The notes below the pieces were generated by a model that saw only the letters and a list, made by a program, of their open reading frames with translations, was not told the origin of the DNA and searched no databases. Shown piece by piece: positions 8,478 through 16,653 of a DNA stretch of 64,000 nt. Source of the stretch: Massilia sp. W12. Lineage in GTDB: Bacteria; Pseudomonadota; Gammaproteobacteria; Burkholderiales; Burkholderiaceae_D. Numbering within the stretch: the first letter of the stretch is position 1; every line of letters starts with the position of its first letter. The position numbers and the translations under genes are program-made. The stretch covers positions 62,001 to 126,000 of the forward strand of contig NZ_CP147776.1 of NCBI RefSeq assembly GCF_037300705.1, given 5' to 3'.

Positions 8478-8506
8478 TTGCGCGCACCGCATTCTGCTGC
8501 TAGAAT
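8478..8506 (+). promoter_or_regulatory. Promoter of tRNA-Gly/trmB
   Basis: TTGCGC (8478-8483), exactly 17 bases, TAGAAT (8501-8506), ending 12 bases before the tRNA. A good sigma-70 promoter. Confidence 0.7.
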
Positions 8507-8518
8507 GCGCAGCTTGTC

Positions 8519-8592
8519 GCGGGTGTAGCTCAATGGTAGAGCAGGAGCTTCCCAAGCTTAAGACGAGGGTTCGATTCCCTTCACCCGCTCCA
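8519..8592 (+). tRNA. glyU: tRNA-Gly (CCC anticodon), CCA encoded
   Basis: A 74-base cloverleaf: acceptor GCGGGTG/CACCCGC, D arm GCTC/GAGC, anticodon loop TTCCCAA (anticodon CCC at 8551-8553), T arm GAGGG/CCCTT, then TCCA. It matches bacterial tRNA-Gly(CCC), which reads GGG. The outermost anticodon-stem pair appears to be a G-A mismatch. trmB starts 9 bases later, so they are probably transcribed together. Confidence 0.95.
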
Positions 8593-8600
8593 TCTCAGAG

Positions 8601-9371
8601 ATGCCCATGCAAGACAAGCCGCCCGCAGCGCTGAACAGCGCACCAGAGTCCGATTCAGCACAGGCTGTCGCCGGACAAGCCCCCCGCACCATGTTGTATG
8701 ACCCGAATGAGCGCCGCATCCGCAGCTTTGTCACGCGCGCAGGCCGGGTCTCGACCGGACAACAGCGCGCGCTCGATAGCCTCGGCCCGCAATTTTGCCT
8801 GCCCTACGCCAAAGCGCCCTTGGACTATGCCCAAGTGTTCGGGCGCAGCGCGCCGGTGGTGCTGGAAATCGGTTTTGGCATGGGCGACACCACGGCCCGG
8901 ATTGCCGCCGCCTTGCCGGAACATGATTTTATCGGCGTCGAAGTGCATACCCCCGGCATTGGCAGCTTGCTGAAATTGATCGGCGAACAGGATTTGCACA
9001 ATCTGCGCCTGATTCAGCATGATGCGGTGGAAGTGTTGCGCGATATGATCCCGCCCGCCAGCTTGGCCGGCGTGCACATTTATTTCCCCGACCCCTGGCA
9101 CAAAGCGCGCCACAACAAACGCCGCCTGATCCAAAGCCCCTTCGTGGCCGACCTGTGCCGCCACATCGCGCCGGGCGGCTATTTGCATTGCGCCACCGAT
9201 TGGGAAGACTACGCCGTGCAAATGCTGGAAGTTCTGTCGGCAGAAGCCAGCCTGCAAAACACGGCAGACGGCTATGCGCCGCGCCCGGCTTGGCGTCCCG
9301 AAACCAAATTCGAGCGGCGCGGCCTGCGTTTAGGCCATGGCGTGTGGGATTTGCTGTTCCGCAAGAAATAA
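8601..9371 (+). CDS. trmB: tRNA (guanine-N7-)-methyltransferase TrmB
   Basis: A 256-residue SAM-dependent enzyme that makes m7G46 in the variable loop of tRNAs. The SAM motif EIGFGMGDT lies around residue 92, [10 protein letters not shown] follows, and the substrate motif [16 protein letters not shown] and the C-terminal [17 protein letters not shown] are diagnostic. The ~30-residue N-terminus before the conserved RRIRSFVTR is poorly conserved; the ATG at 8607 is an alternative start. It directly follows tRNA-Gly. A strong terminator follows. Confidence 0.95.
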   Translation: MPMQDKPPAALNSAPESDSAQAVAGQAPRTMLYDPNERRIRSFVTRAGRVSTGQQRALDSLGPQFCLPYAKAPLDYAQVFGRSAPVVLEIGFGMGDTTARIAAALPEHDFIGVEVHTPGIGSLLKLIGEQDLHNLRLIQHDAVEVLRDMIPPASLAGVHIYFPDPWHKARHNKRRLIQSPFVADLCRHIAPGGYLHCATDWEDYAVQMLEVLSAEASLQNTADGYAPRPAWRPETKFERRGLRLGHGVWDLLFRKK

Positions 9372-9430
9372 GAATTGCGCCACATGCTTGAATCTAGTCA
9401 GGTATAGATACAGAAGATGCGCAGGTAATG

Positions 9431-9474
9431 CCCGCTGGACTTGATCGAAAGATCCCCAGCGGGTTTCCTTTTTT
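9431..9474 (+). terminator. Rho-independent terminator after trmB
   Basis: CCCGCTGG (9431-9438) pairs with CCAGCGGG (9456-9463), and an inner GATC/GATC pair extends the fold. It is followed by TTTCCTTTTTT. Confidence 0.9.
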
Positions 9475-9810
9475 GGGGAAATGATTACGCCGATTCCAGA
9501 GGAAAAAGGCTGCGTCAAATTGTTCTCCATGGCTTTCTTTGATGCGCCACATCTGTTTCGCTTGGCTAAAAAACGGCCGCGCGGCTTTGGTGACTTGTCG
9601 CCCCGCAACTTGCCGCCAACGCAAGTAATCTTTCCCGCCGTTCATCAAAGTAATCAAAGAAACAACAAGCGCCCGCGCTTTTCAGCTGCCGCCTTGCAGT
9701 TTTCCCGCCACGGTTTAGCATGCTTACAACCTGCTGCTCGCCAGGCGTGACAGGTTTCCTATTTCTACAAAAAATCTCACATCAACCCGCATCAGCAAGC
9801 AGGAGGCAGG
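9475..9810. other. Intergenic region with no recognisable gene
   Basis: About 335 bases before the GAF-domain gene. Short open frames on both strands show no known family and no ribosome sites. The last 60 bases are AT-rich and probably hold the promoter of the following operon, but no convincing -35/-10 pair was found. AGGAGG just before 9811 is a strong ribosome site. Confidence 0.5.
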
Positions 9811-10233
9811 ATGTTTGAGTCCGTCCCTAAGTACCAGCAATGGCTGGAGCAGAACTTGAATCAGCAAGCCGCCGTGGCCGGCAGTGTGCATCTGGTGCGT
9901 GATGGCGCCTTGCATCTGGTGGCGGCGCGCAACTTACCGCCGCCAGTGTTGGCGGCGGTGGCCGTGGTGCCGGAGGGCAAGGGCATGGCGGGACTTGCCA
10001 TGCAACGCAAAATTCCGGTCAGCACCTGCAATCTGCAAACCGATGAGAGCGGCGATGTGCGTCCCGGCGCGCGGGCAGTGCAGGCGCAGGCGGCCATTGC
10101 AGTGCCGGTGCTGGATGGCGCGCAAGGCGTGTCTGCAGTGGTGGGCTACGCCTGGGGCGATCAACGCGAATTGGATGAAACGCTGCGCCAACACTTGAGC
10201 CGTCAGGCGCAAGATTTGATGCACTTGCTGTGA
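9811..10233 (+). CDS. GAF-domain protein, first gene of a six-gene operon
   Basis: A 140-residue soluble protein that is almost entirely one GAF domain: the central strand pattern GSVHLVRDGALHLVAARNLP, the VVPEGKGMAGLAMQRKIPV segment and AAIAVPVLDG match the fold. GAF domains bind small ligands or tetrapyrroles, or sense redox state; no output domain is attached. A near-perfect ribosome site (AGGAGG) at 9801-9806 precedes the ATG. The next gene starts 10 bases after its stop. It could sense the substrate or redox state for the proteins encoded downstream (inference). Confidence 0.75.
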   Translation: MFESVPKYQQWLEQNLNQQAAVAGSVHLVRDGALHLVAARNLPPPVLAAVAVVPEGKGMAGLAMQRKIPVSTCNLQTDESGDVRPGARAVQAQAAIAVPVLDGAQGVSAVVGYAWGDQRELDETLRQHLSRQAQDLMHLL

Positions 10234-10243
10234 GGGACAAGAC

Positions 10244-11281
10244 ATGATCCGCATCAAACCATTTCGCGCCAGCAGCAAAGGCGGCGCCGCCGCACGCCAT
10301 AAAGCTGAGCTGGAGGCGCTGAAAAAAAATCTGCAATTGGCGATTGAGCTGGAACACGCCACCATTCCGCCCTATCTGTACGCGCTGTACTCCATCAAAG
10401 ATGGCCGCAATCTGGAAGCCGCCGCCTTGATCCGTTCTGTCGTGATTCAGGAAATGTTGCACATGGCGATTGATTGCAACATTCTCAACGCCATTGGCGG
10501 CCGGCCTAAATTGGCTGATCCCAATTTTATTCCCAGCTATCCCGGACATTTGCCGGGCGATGTGCAGGACAAATTAATCGTTGGCCTGGCTCCGCTGTCC
10601 AAGCAGCTGTTGCACGATGTGTTCATGATGATCGAAGAGCCGGAACATGCGGTCGATGGCGACCCGACCCCGGACGATGGCGTCACCATCGGCGAGTTTT
10701 ACAAAGAAATTCAGCAGCAGATTGTGCAAGCCGGCAAGGGCGGCAATATCTTCACCGGCGATCCGGCCAAACAAGTCACCACCGGCTTTGCCGAATTGCA
10801 GCATTTGCATATCTGCGACCAGAAAAGCGCCCTGGCGGGGATTGAATTGATCATCCGCCAGGGCGAGGGCAGCAGCCGCTCACCACTGGAGCCGGATGGC
10901 GAATTGGCGCATTACTACAAATACGCCGAGATTTATCATGGCCGCAAACTGGTGCACAACCCCGACCCCAAAGGCGAGCCGCCATGGGCGTTTCTGGGAC
11001 ACCCGATTCATTTTGACCCGTGCGGCGTGGAACCGGTGATTGTCAATCCAAGCAGCGCCAGCTATGCCGGCAAGCCCGAATTGCAGCGCCTGAATCTGAA
11101 TTTCAATACCGGCTATTCCGACCTCCTGCGCAAGCTCGACCTGGTCTTCAATGGCCAGCCGGATCAACTCGGGCCGGCCCTGCTGTTTATGCAAAACATG
11201 AAGAGCATGGCGCAATACATGATGGCGCAGGAAGTAGTGCCGGGACAGACAGCCGGCCCGACCTTTGAATGGATTGCATAA
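10244..11281 (+). CDS. Ferritin-like protein related to the VioB/RebD iminophenylpyruvate dimer synthase domain
   Basis: A 345-residue protein with the ferritin-like fold found in VioB and RebD. Helix motifs carry likely di-metal ligands: E37 in IELEHATIPPYLYAL, E70 and H73 in VVIQEMLHMA, E201 in IELIIRQGEGSS, and H223/E229 in ELAHYYKYAEI. VioB-type domains couple tryptophan-derived imines, but many stand-alone members have unknown chemistry and appear outside violacein clusters, as here where no vioA, C, D or E is present. No signal peptide is visible. It is sandwiched tightly between the GAF and propeller genes. Confidence 0.8.
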   Translation: MIRIKPFRASSKGGAAARHKAELEALKKNLQLAIELEHATIPPYLYALYSIKDGRNLEAAALIRSVVIQEMLHMAIDCNILNAIGGRPKLADPNFIPSYPGHLPGDVQDKLIVGLAPLSKQLLHDVFMMIEEPEHAVDGDPTPDDGVTIGEFYKEIQQQIVQAGKGGNIFTGDPAKQVTTGFAELQHLHICDQKSALAGIELIIRQGEGSSRSPLEPDGELAHYYKYAEIYHGRKLVHNPDPKGEPPWAFLGHPIHFDPCGVEPVIVNPSSASYAGKPELQRLNLNFNTGYSDLLRKLDLVFNGQPDQLGPALLFMQNMKSMAQYMMAQEVVPGQTAGPTFEWIA

Positions 11282-11296
11282 ACGCACGAGGGCAAA

Positions 11297-12988
11297 ATGG
11301 AAAAAAGCAATTGGTGGATGTTTCATGGCGACCCGGCGCACAGCGGCGCGATCAAGGGCAGCAATATTCAGCGCGCTAATCTGGATAAATTCGGCTTGCT
11401 GCACGATATCGAGATTCCCGGCCCGGTGCTGTCGGTGCCGGCAGTGGTGGATGGCTATGTGTATGTGGGTTTGGCGAATAACCACGATCTGCCCGGCTCG
11501 AATGGCGGCAAGTTTCTGAAAATTGATCTGAAAAGCGGCAAGATCACACACCAGTTTGAATGGGCGATTGACCCGGCGCAGGGCGATTCGCACGGCTTCA
11601 TGGGCATGGGCTGCACCCCGGCGGTATGGAATGGCAGAGTGTATTTCAGCGCCTTCGATGGCAAATTTTATTGTCTGGCGCAAAGCGATTTGAAACTGGA
11701 ATGGGTGGTCGATTTGCGCTATGCCGATCTGGCGCACAACCAGCCAGTCACCAATCCATGGGAGAAGGATGATCCGCCGCCCGCCGGCTGGTGTTCACCG
11801 GTGGTGGCGCCAAATGATGGCGCGAATGGCTTGGTGTTTGTCGGCATTGGCGAAGGTGAAAACCCGCAAACCTATGGCTTCGTGTATGCCTTGGATGCGA
11901 AAAGCGGCGATGTGGTGTGGCTGTATTGCACCTGCCAGTTCACCGATGGCGTGCCGAATGTGCCGAATATGATTCCGCCCGATGCGCTGACTGAAGATAC
12001 GCTGGCCAAGCTGCCGGCCATGTTTTCTGTCGGCCCGAATCAACCGCCGGTGCGCGGCTGCTCGGTCTGGTCGTCGATTGCCTACGACAGTCAATACGAC
12101 CGGATTTACTGCACCACCGGCAACCCGTCCCCGGATACCTGTTTTCCGACCAAGGGTTTTTCCAATGGCATCCTGGCATTGAATGCCGCCAGCGGCGCCT
12201 ACTGCGCATTTTTCCAGCCGCCGCCGGAAAGCAGTTATCGCGACACTGACAACGACGTCGATTTTGGCGGCTCGCCCACGCTGTTCACCCTGAATGGGCG
12301 GCGCGTGGTGGCGGCAGGCTGCAAAAACGGCAGCATCTTTTTATGCGATGCCGCCAGCCTGGAACTGCTGAAATGGCGTCAATTGCTGCCGCTGTATAAC
12401 GATGGGACACAAATCCCCACAGTCGATCCGCATGTCGGGCCGAACGACAACCGCATGGACCCGTTTGTGCCAAACCGCATGTCGGATGAAATCGACCAGG
12501 AAAACTATTCCGGCACCTATTCCACCCCGGCCGTGCATGCCGCATTGGGGCGCTTGTACATCGGCGTGGGCGGCAATAATTATCACAATGTGCAAGCCGG
12601 CATCGACTACAGCACCACGCCTTTCATGCGCGCGCTCGATTGGCAAACCCTGGACGACGCCTGGGAATTGGACAATGGCGATCCGCGCCGCTATATCGCG
12701 CCCACCCCGCCGATGTACACCACACCCGGCGAAGCCGCGCTCAGCTCGCCCTTGGTGTTGAATGATCTGGTGTTTTGCTCCACCTCCAAAGTGGCCTTGT
12801 ACGCCTTTGACGCCTATAGCGGCAAGATGCTGTGGCAAGACCAATTGGGTGAGCAAACCGGCGGCATGAATGGCGGCTATGGCTATTGCCTGGGGCCGGC
12901 GGCAGCGGGCGATTATGTGGTGGCCGGCGCGCTGGTGTTTGGCAAAAGCGGCGGCGTGCTGCGGATTTATGGATTCAAGAAAGGCTGA
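11297..12988 (+). CDS. PQQ-type beta-propeller protein (cytoplasmic form, unknown substrate)
   Basis: A 563-residue beta-propeller with repeated blade sequences such as GKFLKIDLKSGKITHQFEW, GFVYALDAKSGDVVWLY and LYAFDAYSGKMLWQDQL, each ending in the aromatic residues typical of PQQ-dependent dehydrogenase repeats. It lacks a signal peptide and the adjacent Cys-Cys pair of methanol dehydrogenase; instead YCTCQF is present. Real PQQ alcohol dehydrogenases are periplasmic, so either this one is exported with a partner or it is a non-enzymatic propeller. It starts 15 bases after the ferritin-like gene and is followed within 5 bases by a membrane protein gene. Confidence 0.8.
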   Translation: MEKSNWWMFHGDPAHSGAIKGSNIQRANLDKFGLLHDIEIPGPVLSVPAVVDGYVYVGLANNHDLPGSNGGKFLKIDLKSGKITHQFEWAIDPAQGDSHGFMGMGCTPAVWNGRVYFSAFDGKFYCLAQSDLKLEWVVDLRYADLAHNQPVTNPWEKDDPPPAGWCSPVVAPNDGANGLVFVGIGEGENPQTYGFVYALDAKSGDVVWLYCTCQFTDGVPNVPNMIPPDALTEDTLAKLPAMFSVGPNQPPVRGCSVWSSIAYDSQYDRIYCTTGNPSPDTCFPTKGFSNGILALNAASGAYCAFFQPPPESSYRDTDNDVDFGGSPTLFTLNGRRVVAAGCKNGSIFLCDAASLELLKWRQLLPLYNDGTQIPTVDPHVGPNDNRMDPFVPNRMSDEIDQENYSGTYSTPAVHAALGRLYIGVGGNNYHNVQAGIDYSTTPFMRALDWQTLDDAWELDNGDPRRYIAPTPPMYTTPGEAALSSPLVLNDLVFCSTSKVALYAFDAYSGKMLWQDQLGEQTGGMNGGYGYCLGPAAAGDYVVAGALVFGKSGGVLRIYGFKKG

Positions 12989-12993
12989 GCGCG

Positions 12994-13545
12994 ATGTTTG
13001 AGATCATGATGTTTGGCATTCTGGCGGGGGTGGATAATCTGCAAGCCTGCTCCGCGCTCGGCCTGTTGCCTTTGCATAAGCGGCGTCTGCACTTGCTGGC
13101 CGCCGCTTTTTGCTTGAGCGAAATCGGCGCCGCGCTGCTTGGCATGTGGCTGGCGCGCAGCCTCAGCGTCTGGCTCGGCGTGGATGGGCCGGAGTTCGGC
13201 CCCTGGCTGATGCTGGCCTGCGGCGTGCTGGTGCTGGGCCTGGCCTGGCGCGGCGATGATGAGCGCTTGCATGATGTGATCAATCAGCGCGGCTGGATTT
13301 TCGGCTTGCCGCTGACCCTCAGCTTTGACAATCTGGCGGCTGGGGCCGGCATCAGTTTTTCTTCTGTCCCGCTGTTTTCTGCAGCGCTGGCGATAGGCGT
13401 GATTTCCGCCAGCATGTCTTGCATCGGTTTGTATCTGGGACAAGGCGTGCGCCGTTTTCTGCCGCAGAAAATGGATTATGCCGCCGGCTTTTTCTTATGT
13501 GGCCTGGCTTTGTGGCGCATGTTGATGCCGGAAACAGCGCATTGA
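12994..13545 (+). CDS. MntP-like six-helix membrane protein
   Basis: A 183-residue integral membrane protein with about six helices. It carries two related Asp motifs, GILAGVDNLQACSALG near residue 5 and LTLSFDNLAAGAGIS in the second half. This is the duplicated arrangement of the MntP (DUF204) manganese exporters, where each half has a conserved Asp in a membrane helix. The ATG at 12994 lies just after the propeller stop; the open frame continues upstream inside that gene but those residues are unrelated. It could move a divalent metal for the ferritin-like protein (inference). Confidence 0.65.
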   Translation: MFEIMMFGILAGVDNLQACSALGLLPLHKRRLHLLAAAFCLSEIGAALLGMWLARSLSVWLGVDGPEFGPWLMLACGVLVLGLAWRGDDERLHDVINQRGWIFGLPLTLSFDNLAAGAGISFSSVPLFSAALAIGVISASMSCIGLYLGQGVRRFLPQKMDYAAGFFLCGLALWRMLMPETAH

Positions 13546-13552
13546 AAGGGGC

Positions 13553-14824
13553 GTGATGAAACATCTCTTGCATGGAAAATTGCATTTTCCCAGCTCGCTT
13601 GCTTTTGTGCGGGAAGGGCGCATGGCCGGTTGTCTGTTCATCGCCGAAAGCGGCTTGCCGTTTGACGGCGCGCCCAAGGGCGGGGTGGTGAGTTGCATCA
13701 CGCCGGGCGGCGCGCGTGAAATCGTGTTGCGCAATTTGCGTGAGCCGGTGAATGGTTTGCTGTGGCATCAAGACAGTCTGATCATCAGCGAGGGCGGGCG
13801 TCCGGGCCGCATCAGCCGCCTGTTTCCCGATAGCGGCAAGCTGCAAGTGCTGCAGGATAATTTACCGGGACATGGTAATTATCAAACCAATATGGCGGTG
13901 GCCGGGCCGGATGGCAAACTGTATTTCAGTCAGGGCGCACTGACCAATAGCGGCATGATCGGGCATGATTCGCTGCAAATGGCCTGGCTGCGTGAAATTG
14001 AGCATGCCGCCGACATTCCCGGCATGGAAATTGTGCTGCGCGATGTGGTGCGCCAGGCGCGCGACAATCAGGGACGGGTATGGGAGAGCGGCGCGTTTTC
14101 CCGTTTGGGCGAGCGCCATGCGCCAGGGGCGCGCCTGGCGGCGCAATTGCCCTGTACTTCCTCGGTGATGCGTATGAACCTGGATGGCAGTGAATTGGAA
14201 TTGGTGGCCTGGGGCCTGCGCAATGCTTACGGCCTCTTGTTTTTGCCGGATGGCCGCTTATTGGCGACAGATCAGGGTGCGGATGTGCGCGGCGTGCGCC
14301 CGGTGTATGGCTGCCCGGATTTTCTGTATGAAGTCAAAGCCGGCGCCTGGTATGGGTTTCCCGACTTCTACGGCGGCAAACCGATTTCCGCCTATGCTGC
14401 GCCGGATGGGACGCAGCAGGAATTTTTGTTAGCGAATCACGCCGAACTGCCGCCGCCGCAAACCCCGCTGACAGCGTTTGAAATCAATGCCTGCGCGGTG
14501 AAAATGGCGCAAATTCCAGCCGGCTTGCCATATGCCGGCGATTTGCTGGTGGCGCAGTTTGGCGATGAGCGTCCGTGGACTGCGCCGGGCGCGGGCCAAG
14601 CCGGACGCAATCTGGTGCGCGTCAGCCTGCACGATTGGCAGGTGCACAGCCTGCCGGACTTGGGCTTGCAGCGCCCGCTTGATCTGGCTTTCGGCCCGGA
14701 TGGCTTGCTGTATGTGGTGGACTTCGGCGAATTTGAGTTCCGTCCCGATTTCAGTTTTGCCGCGCGCGCAGGCAGTGGCGCGGTGTGGCGTATCGATCCC
14801 GCATTTTTGGAGCACAGCGCATGA
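13553..14824 (+). CDS. Sorbosone/glucose dehydrogenase-like beta-propeller protein
   Basis: A 423-residue propeller of the NHL/PQQ-dependent sugar dehydrogenase type. Typical strands are NMAVAGPDGKLYFSQGAL, AWGLRNAYGLLFLPDGRLL and PLDLAFGPDGLLYVVDFGE, each with the xxPDGxLY core. There is no obvious signal peptide. The start MMKHLLH follows the MntP-like gene by 7 bases, and the stop overlaps the next start as ATGA. Whether it binds PQQ cannot be decided by eye. Together with the other propeller it points to an oxidation or lactone-hydrolysis reaction on an unknown compound. Confidence 0.75.
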   Translation: MMKHLLHGKLHFPSSLAFVREGRMAGCLFIAESGLPFDGAPKGGVVSCITPGGAREIVLRNLREPVNGLLWHQDSLIISEGGRPGRISRLFPDSGKLQVLQDNLPGHGNYQTNMAVAGPDGKLYFSQGALTNSGMIGHDSLQMAWLREIEHAADIPGMEIVLRDVVRQARDNQGRVWESGAFSRLGERHAPGARLAAQLPCTSSVMRMNLDGSELELVAWGLRNAYGLLFLPDGRLLATDQGADVRGVRPVYGCPDFLYEVKAGAWYGFPDFYGGKPISAYAAPDGTQQEFLLANHAELPPPQTPLTAFEINACAVKMAQIPAGLPYAGDLLVAQFGDERPWTAPGAGQAGRNLVRVSLHDWQVHSLPDLGLQRPLDLAFGPDGLLYVVDFGEFEFRPDFSFAARAGSGAVWRIDPAFLEHSA

Positions 14825-15051
14825 AAAAAACCGTCTCATTTGCGCGCGACATCGCGCCCATCTTCGCCCAATTCCGCGCTTCCATGACCTGGCGCCTGGA
14901 TTTGACCAATTACGACAGCGTGAAAGCGAACGCGGATATGGTGTGGAGCCAGATCAGCACGCAACAGATGCCGCCAGCTCCTTATCCGCCGCTGACCAAG
15001 GCGCAACTGGCCTTGTTTCATACCTGGATGAAAGAAGATTTTCCGGCTTGA
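14821..15051 (+). CDS. 76-residue protein resembling a c-type cytochrome domain without the heme motif
   Basis: The start ATG overlaps the previous stop (ATGA), so translation is coupled. The sequence FARDIAPIFAQFRASM, then WRLDLTNYDSVKANADMVWSQI and MPPAPYPPLTKAQLALFHTWM follow the outline of the small cytochrome domains linked to planctomycete-type oxidases (F-x-x-D-I-x-P-I-F, L-D-L, and a late M-P-P). However, the CxxCH heme site is absent and there is no cysteine at all. It also has no signal peptide. It may be a heme-free descendant acting as a small subunit of the propeller or ferritin-like protein (inference). Function unknown. Confidence 0.7.
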   Translation: MKKTVSFARDIAPIFAQFRASMTWRLDLTNYDSVKANADMVWSQISTQQMPPAPYPPLTKAQLALFHTWMKEDFPA

Positions 15052-16623
15052 TTACGGCGCCGCCAGGCTTTTGGGTTTGGCGGCGGCTTGCCCCGCTGCG
15101 CTGCGTTTGAGCTGGTCGATTTTTTGCGCGCTCCAGCCGCTTAATTTCGGCAGATTTATTGCTTCTTCCTGCAGCAATTTCGGTAATTCCTCATAATATT
15201 CCTGGCCTTGCTGCAATGCTCGTTGCTTGGTTTTCTGGCATGTTTGCATGCACTCTTGATGTAACTCTTCTTGCGCTCGATTGCTGTTGGCGTCAGCATG
15301 CTCATTGCGCTTTTGCATAATCGCTTTGACTTCCACCTGGCAAAATTGATTGCAGTCAGTTTTTTCCACCTGCGCTTTGCAACTCGCCATATCGCCCTTG
15401 AACGGGTAAGTAATAAAGTGACGGACTTGCCAGTTTCTGCTGTCGCGGGTGGCAGTCAAGACCAGGTCTTCAGGGAAACTCTCAGGCGTATAACGCAGGT
15501 GCAAGCGGGTGATGACGGCGGGGCGCTTGCGTTCATCTTTGAGCGGCGGCATCTTGATCAGCCCGCCGGGACTTTGCAAGGCGGCAAAACCGGCTTGCGC
15601 ATCGCCGGACAGCCAGAATACGCCGGCTTTTTGCAATTCCTCATTTGTGGGCGGATCGGTAATACAGGGGTCGCATGAATTCAGGCTCCAGGCATATTCT
15701 GTAAAGATGTTGCGATAGCCCTCTTGTTTGGATTGCTTGTCGAACATGGCTTGATAAAACTCGGCATAGTGCGGTTTGATAAAATTGGGCAGCGCCATAT
15801 CGGTCGGCAATTTACTGGTGCGATAGTTAGCGGCTTCCACCCGACCCTCGCGCGTGAGCGCATACACAATCAAATCCTGCGGCTTGCCGGCTTCCGCGTT
15901 CAACATGCCCAGCCGCATCGGCAGCATGAATTTCGGGCTTTCAAAGGCGAATTGCAAAGGACGCAAATAGCCGAAACCAATCCGTTTTTGCTCTTTCAGA
16001 TTCACTTTGGCGACAAAAAATTTCATACCCTGCTTGATGTAGGGCGCCAATGCGCTGCTGGCGCCTGGCGGGATTTTGTAGCCGTTTTGGCGCAGCCAGA
16101 GTTCCAGCCCTTCAGACTGTTTGGCCGACAAACTCACGATGTCATACTCATCCAGGGTGAACTTGGCCTCGACTGTGACGCCTGTGGCCTGGTAACGGCG
16201 CGCGTCTTTGCTGAAATAAGTGCTGGCAGTGACATGAACTTTTTGCACGGACATGTATTTTATACCCCACGGAATTTCAAACTTGCATGGGTCTTCATCA
16301 TGATATTCAGTCAGGCGCGGCGCGCTGAGTTCATCCAGTTTCTTGAAAATTGCTTTGTCGGCGATTCGCACTTGTCCCTGTTTGATGACTTGCGGGGTGG
16401 GCACAACCAACACGAATTCTGACAGCGGGCCGGCATAGTCGTTTTGCATCGAAATCACCGTGCGTTCGCCGTCGCGCGCCAAAATCACCTGGCTGGCGCG
16501 GTTGTACAGCGAGGCGTCAGCCCTGGCGGCGTAAAAGCCGCAAAAGGCTTGCGCTTGCTGGCTGAAGGCTGCTGCGCCAAGCAGCATGACGCAGCATATT
16601 TTTTGAAAGCGGGCATACATCAT
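15052..16623 (-). CDS. DUF2330 exported protein, paralogue 1
   Basis: A 523-residue exported protein with a signal peptide ending ...AQAFCGFYAARADASL. The first ~120 mature residues are nearly identical to those of the next two genes (VILARDGERTVISMQNDY, then FVLVVPTPQVIKQGQVRIAD), which is the DUF2330 signature. Further conserved blocks include a CDPC segment and the C-terminal LSGWSAQKIDQLKRS. Many cysteines suggest disulfides in the periplasm. It is the last gene of the minus-strand operon, and its stop abuts the stop of the 76-residue gene with no spacer. Function of the family is unknown. Confidence 0.85.
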   Translation of the reverse strand: MMYARFQKICCVMLLGAAAFSQQAQAFCGFYAARADASLYNRASQVILARDGERTVISMQNDYAGPLSEFVLVVPTPQVIKQGQVRIADKAIFKKLDELSAPRLTEYHDEDPCKFEIPWGIKYMSVQKVHVTASTYFSKDARRYQATGVTVEAKFTLDEYDIVSLSAKQSEGLELWLRQNGYKIPPGASSALAPYIKQGMKFFVAKVNLKEQKRIGFGYLRPLQFAFESPKFMLPMRLGMLNAEAGKPQDLIVYALTREGRVEAANYRTSKLPTDMALPNFIKPHYAEFYQAMFDKQSKQEGYRNIFTEYAWSLNSCDPCITDPPTNEELQKAGVFWLSGDAQAGFAALQSPGGLIKMPPLKDERKRPAVITRLHLRYTPESFPEDLVLTATRDSRNWQVRHFITYPFKGDMASCKAQVEKTDCNQFCQVEVKAIMQKRNEHADANSNRAQEELHQECMQTCQKTKQRALQQGQEYYEELPKLLQEEAINLPKLSGWSAQKIDQLKRSAAGQAAAKPKSLAAP

Positions 16624-16653
16624 GTTTTGGCTCCAATAATAATGGGGGGCGAC

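Noticed and set aside
9481-9750. 89-codon frame after trmB
   Set aside because: Begins right after a terminator without promoter or ribosome site and resembles no protein.
10244-11281. Violacein gene cluster suggested by the VioB-like protein
   Set aside because: No vioA, vioC, vioD or vioE homologue is nearby, and the protein is much shorter than full VioB.
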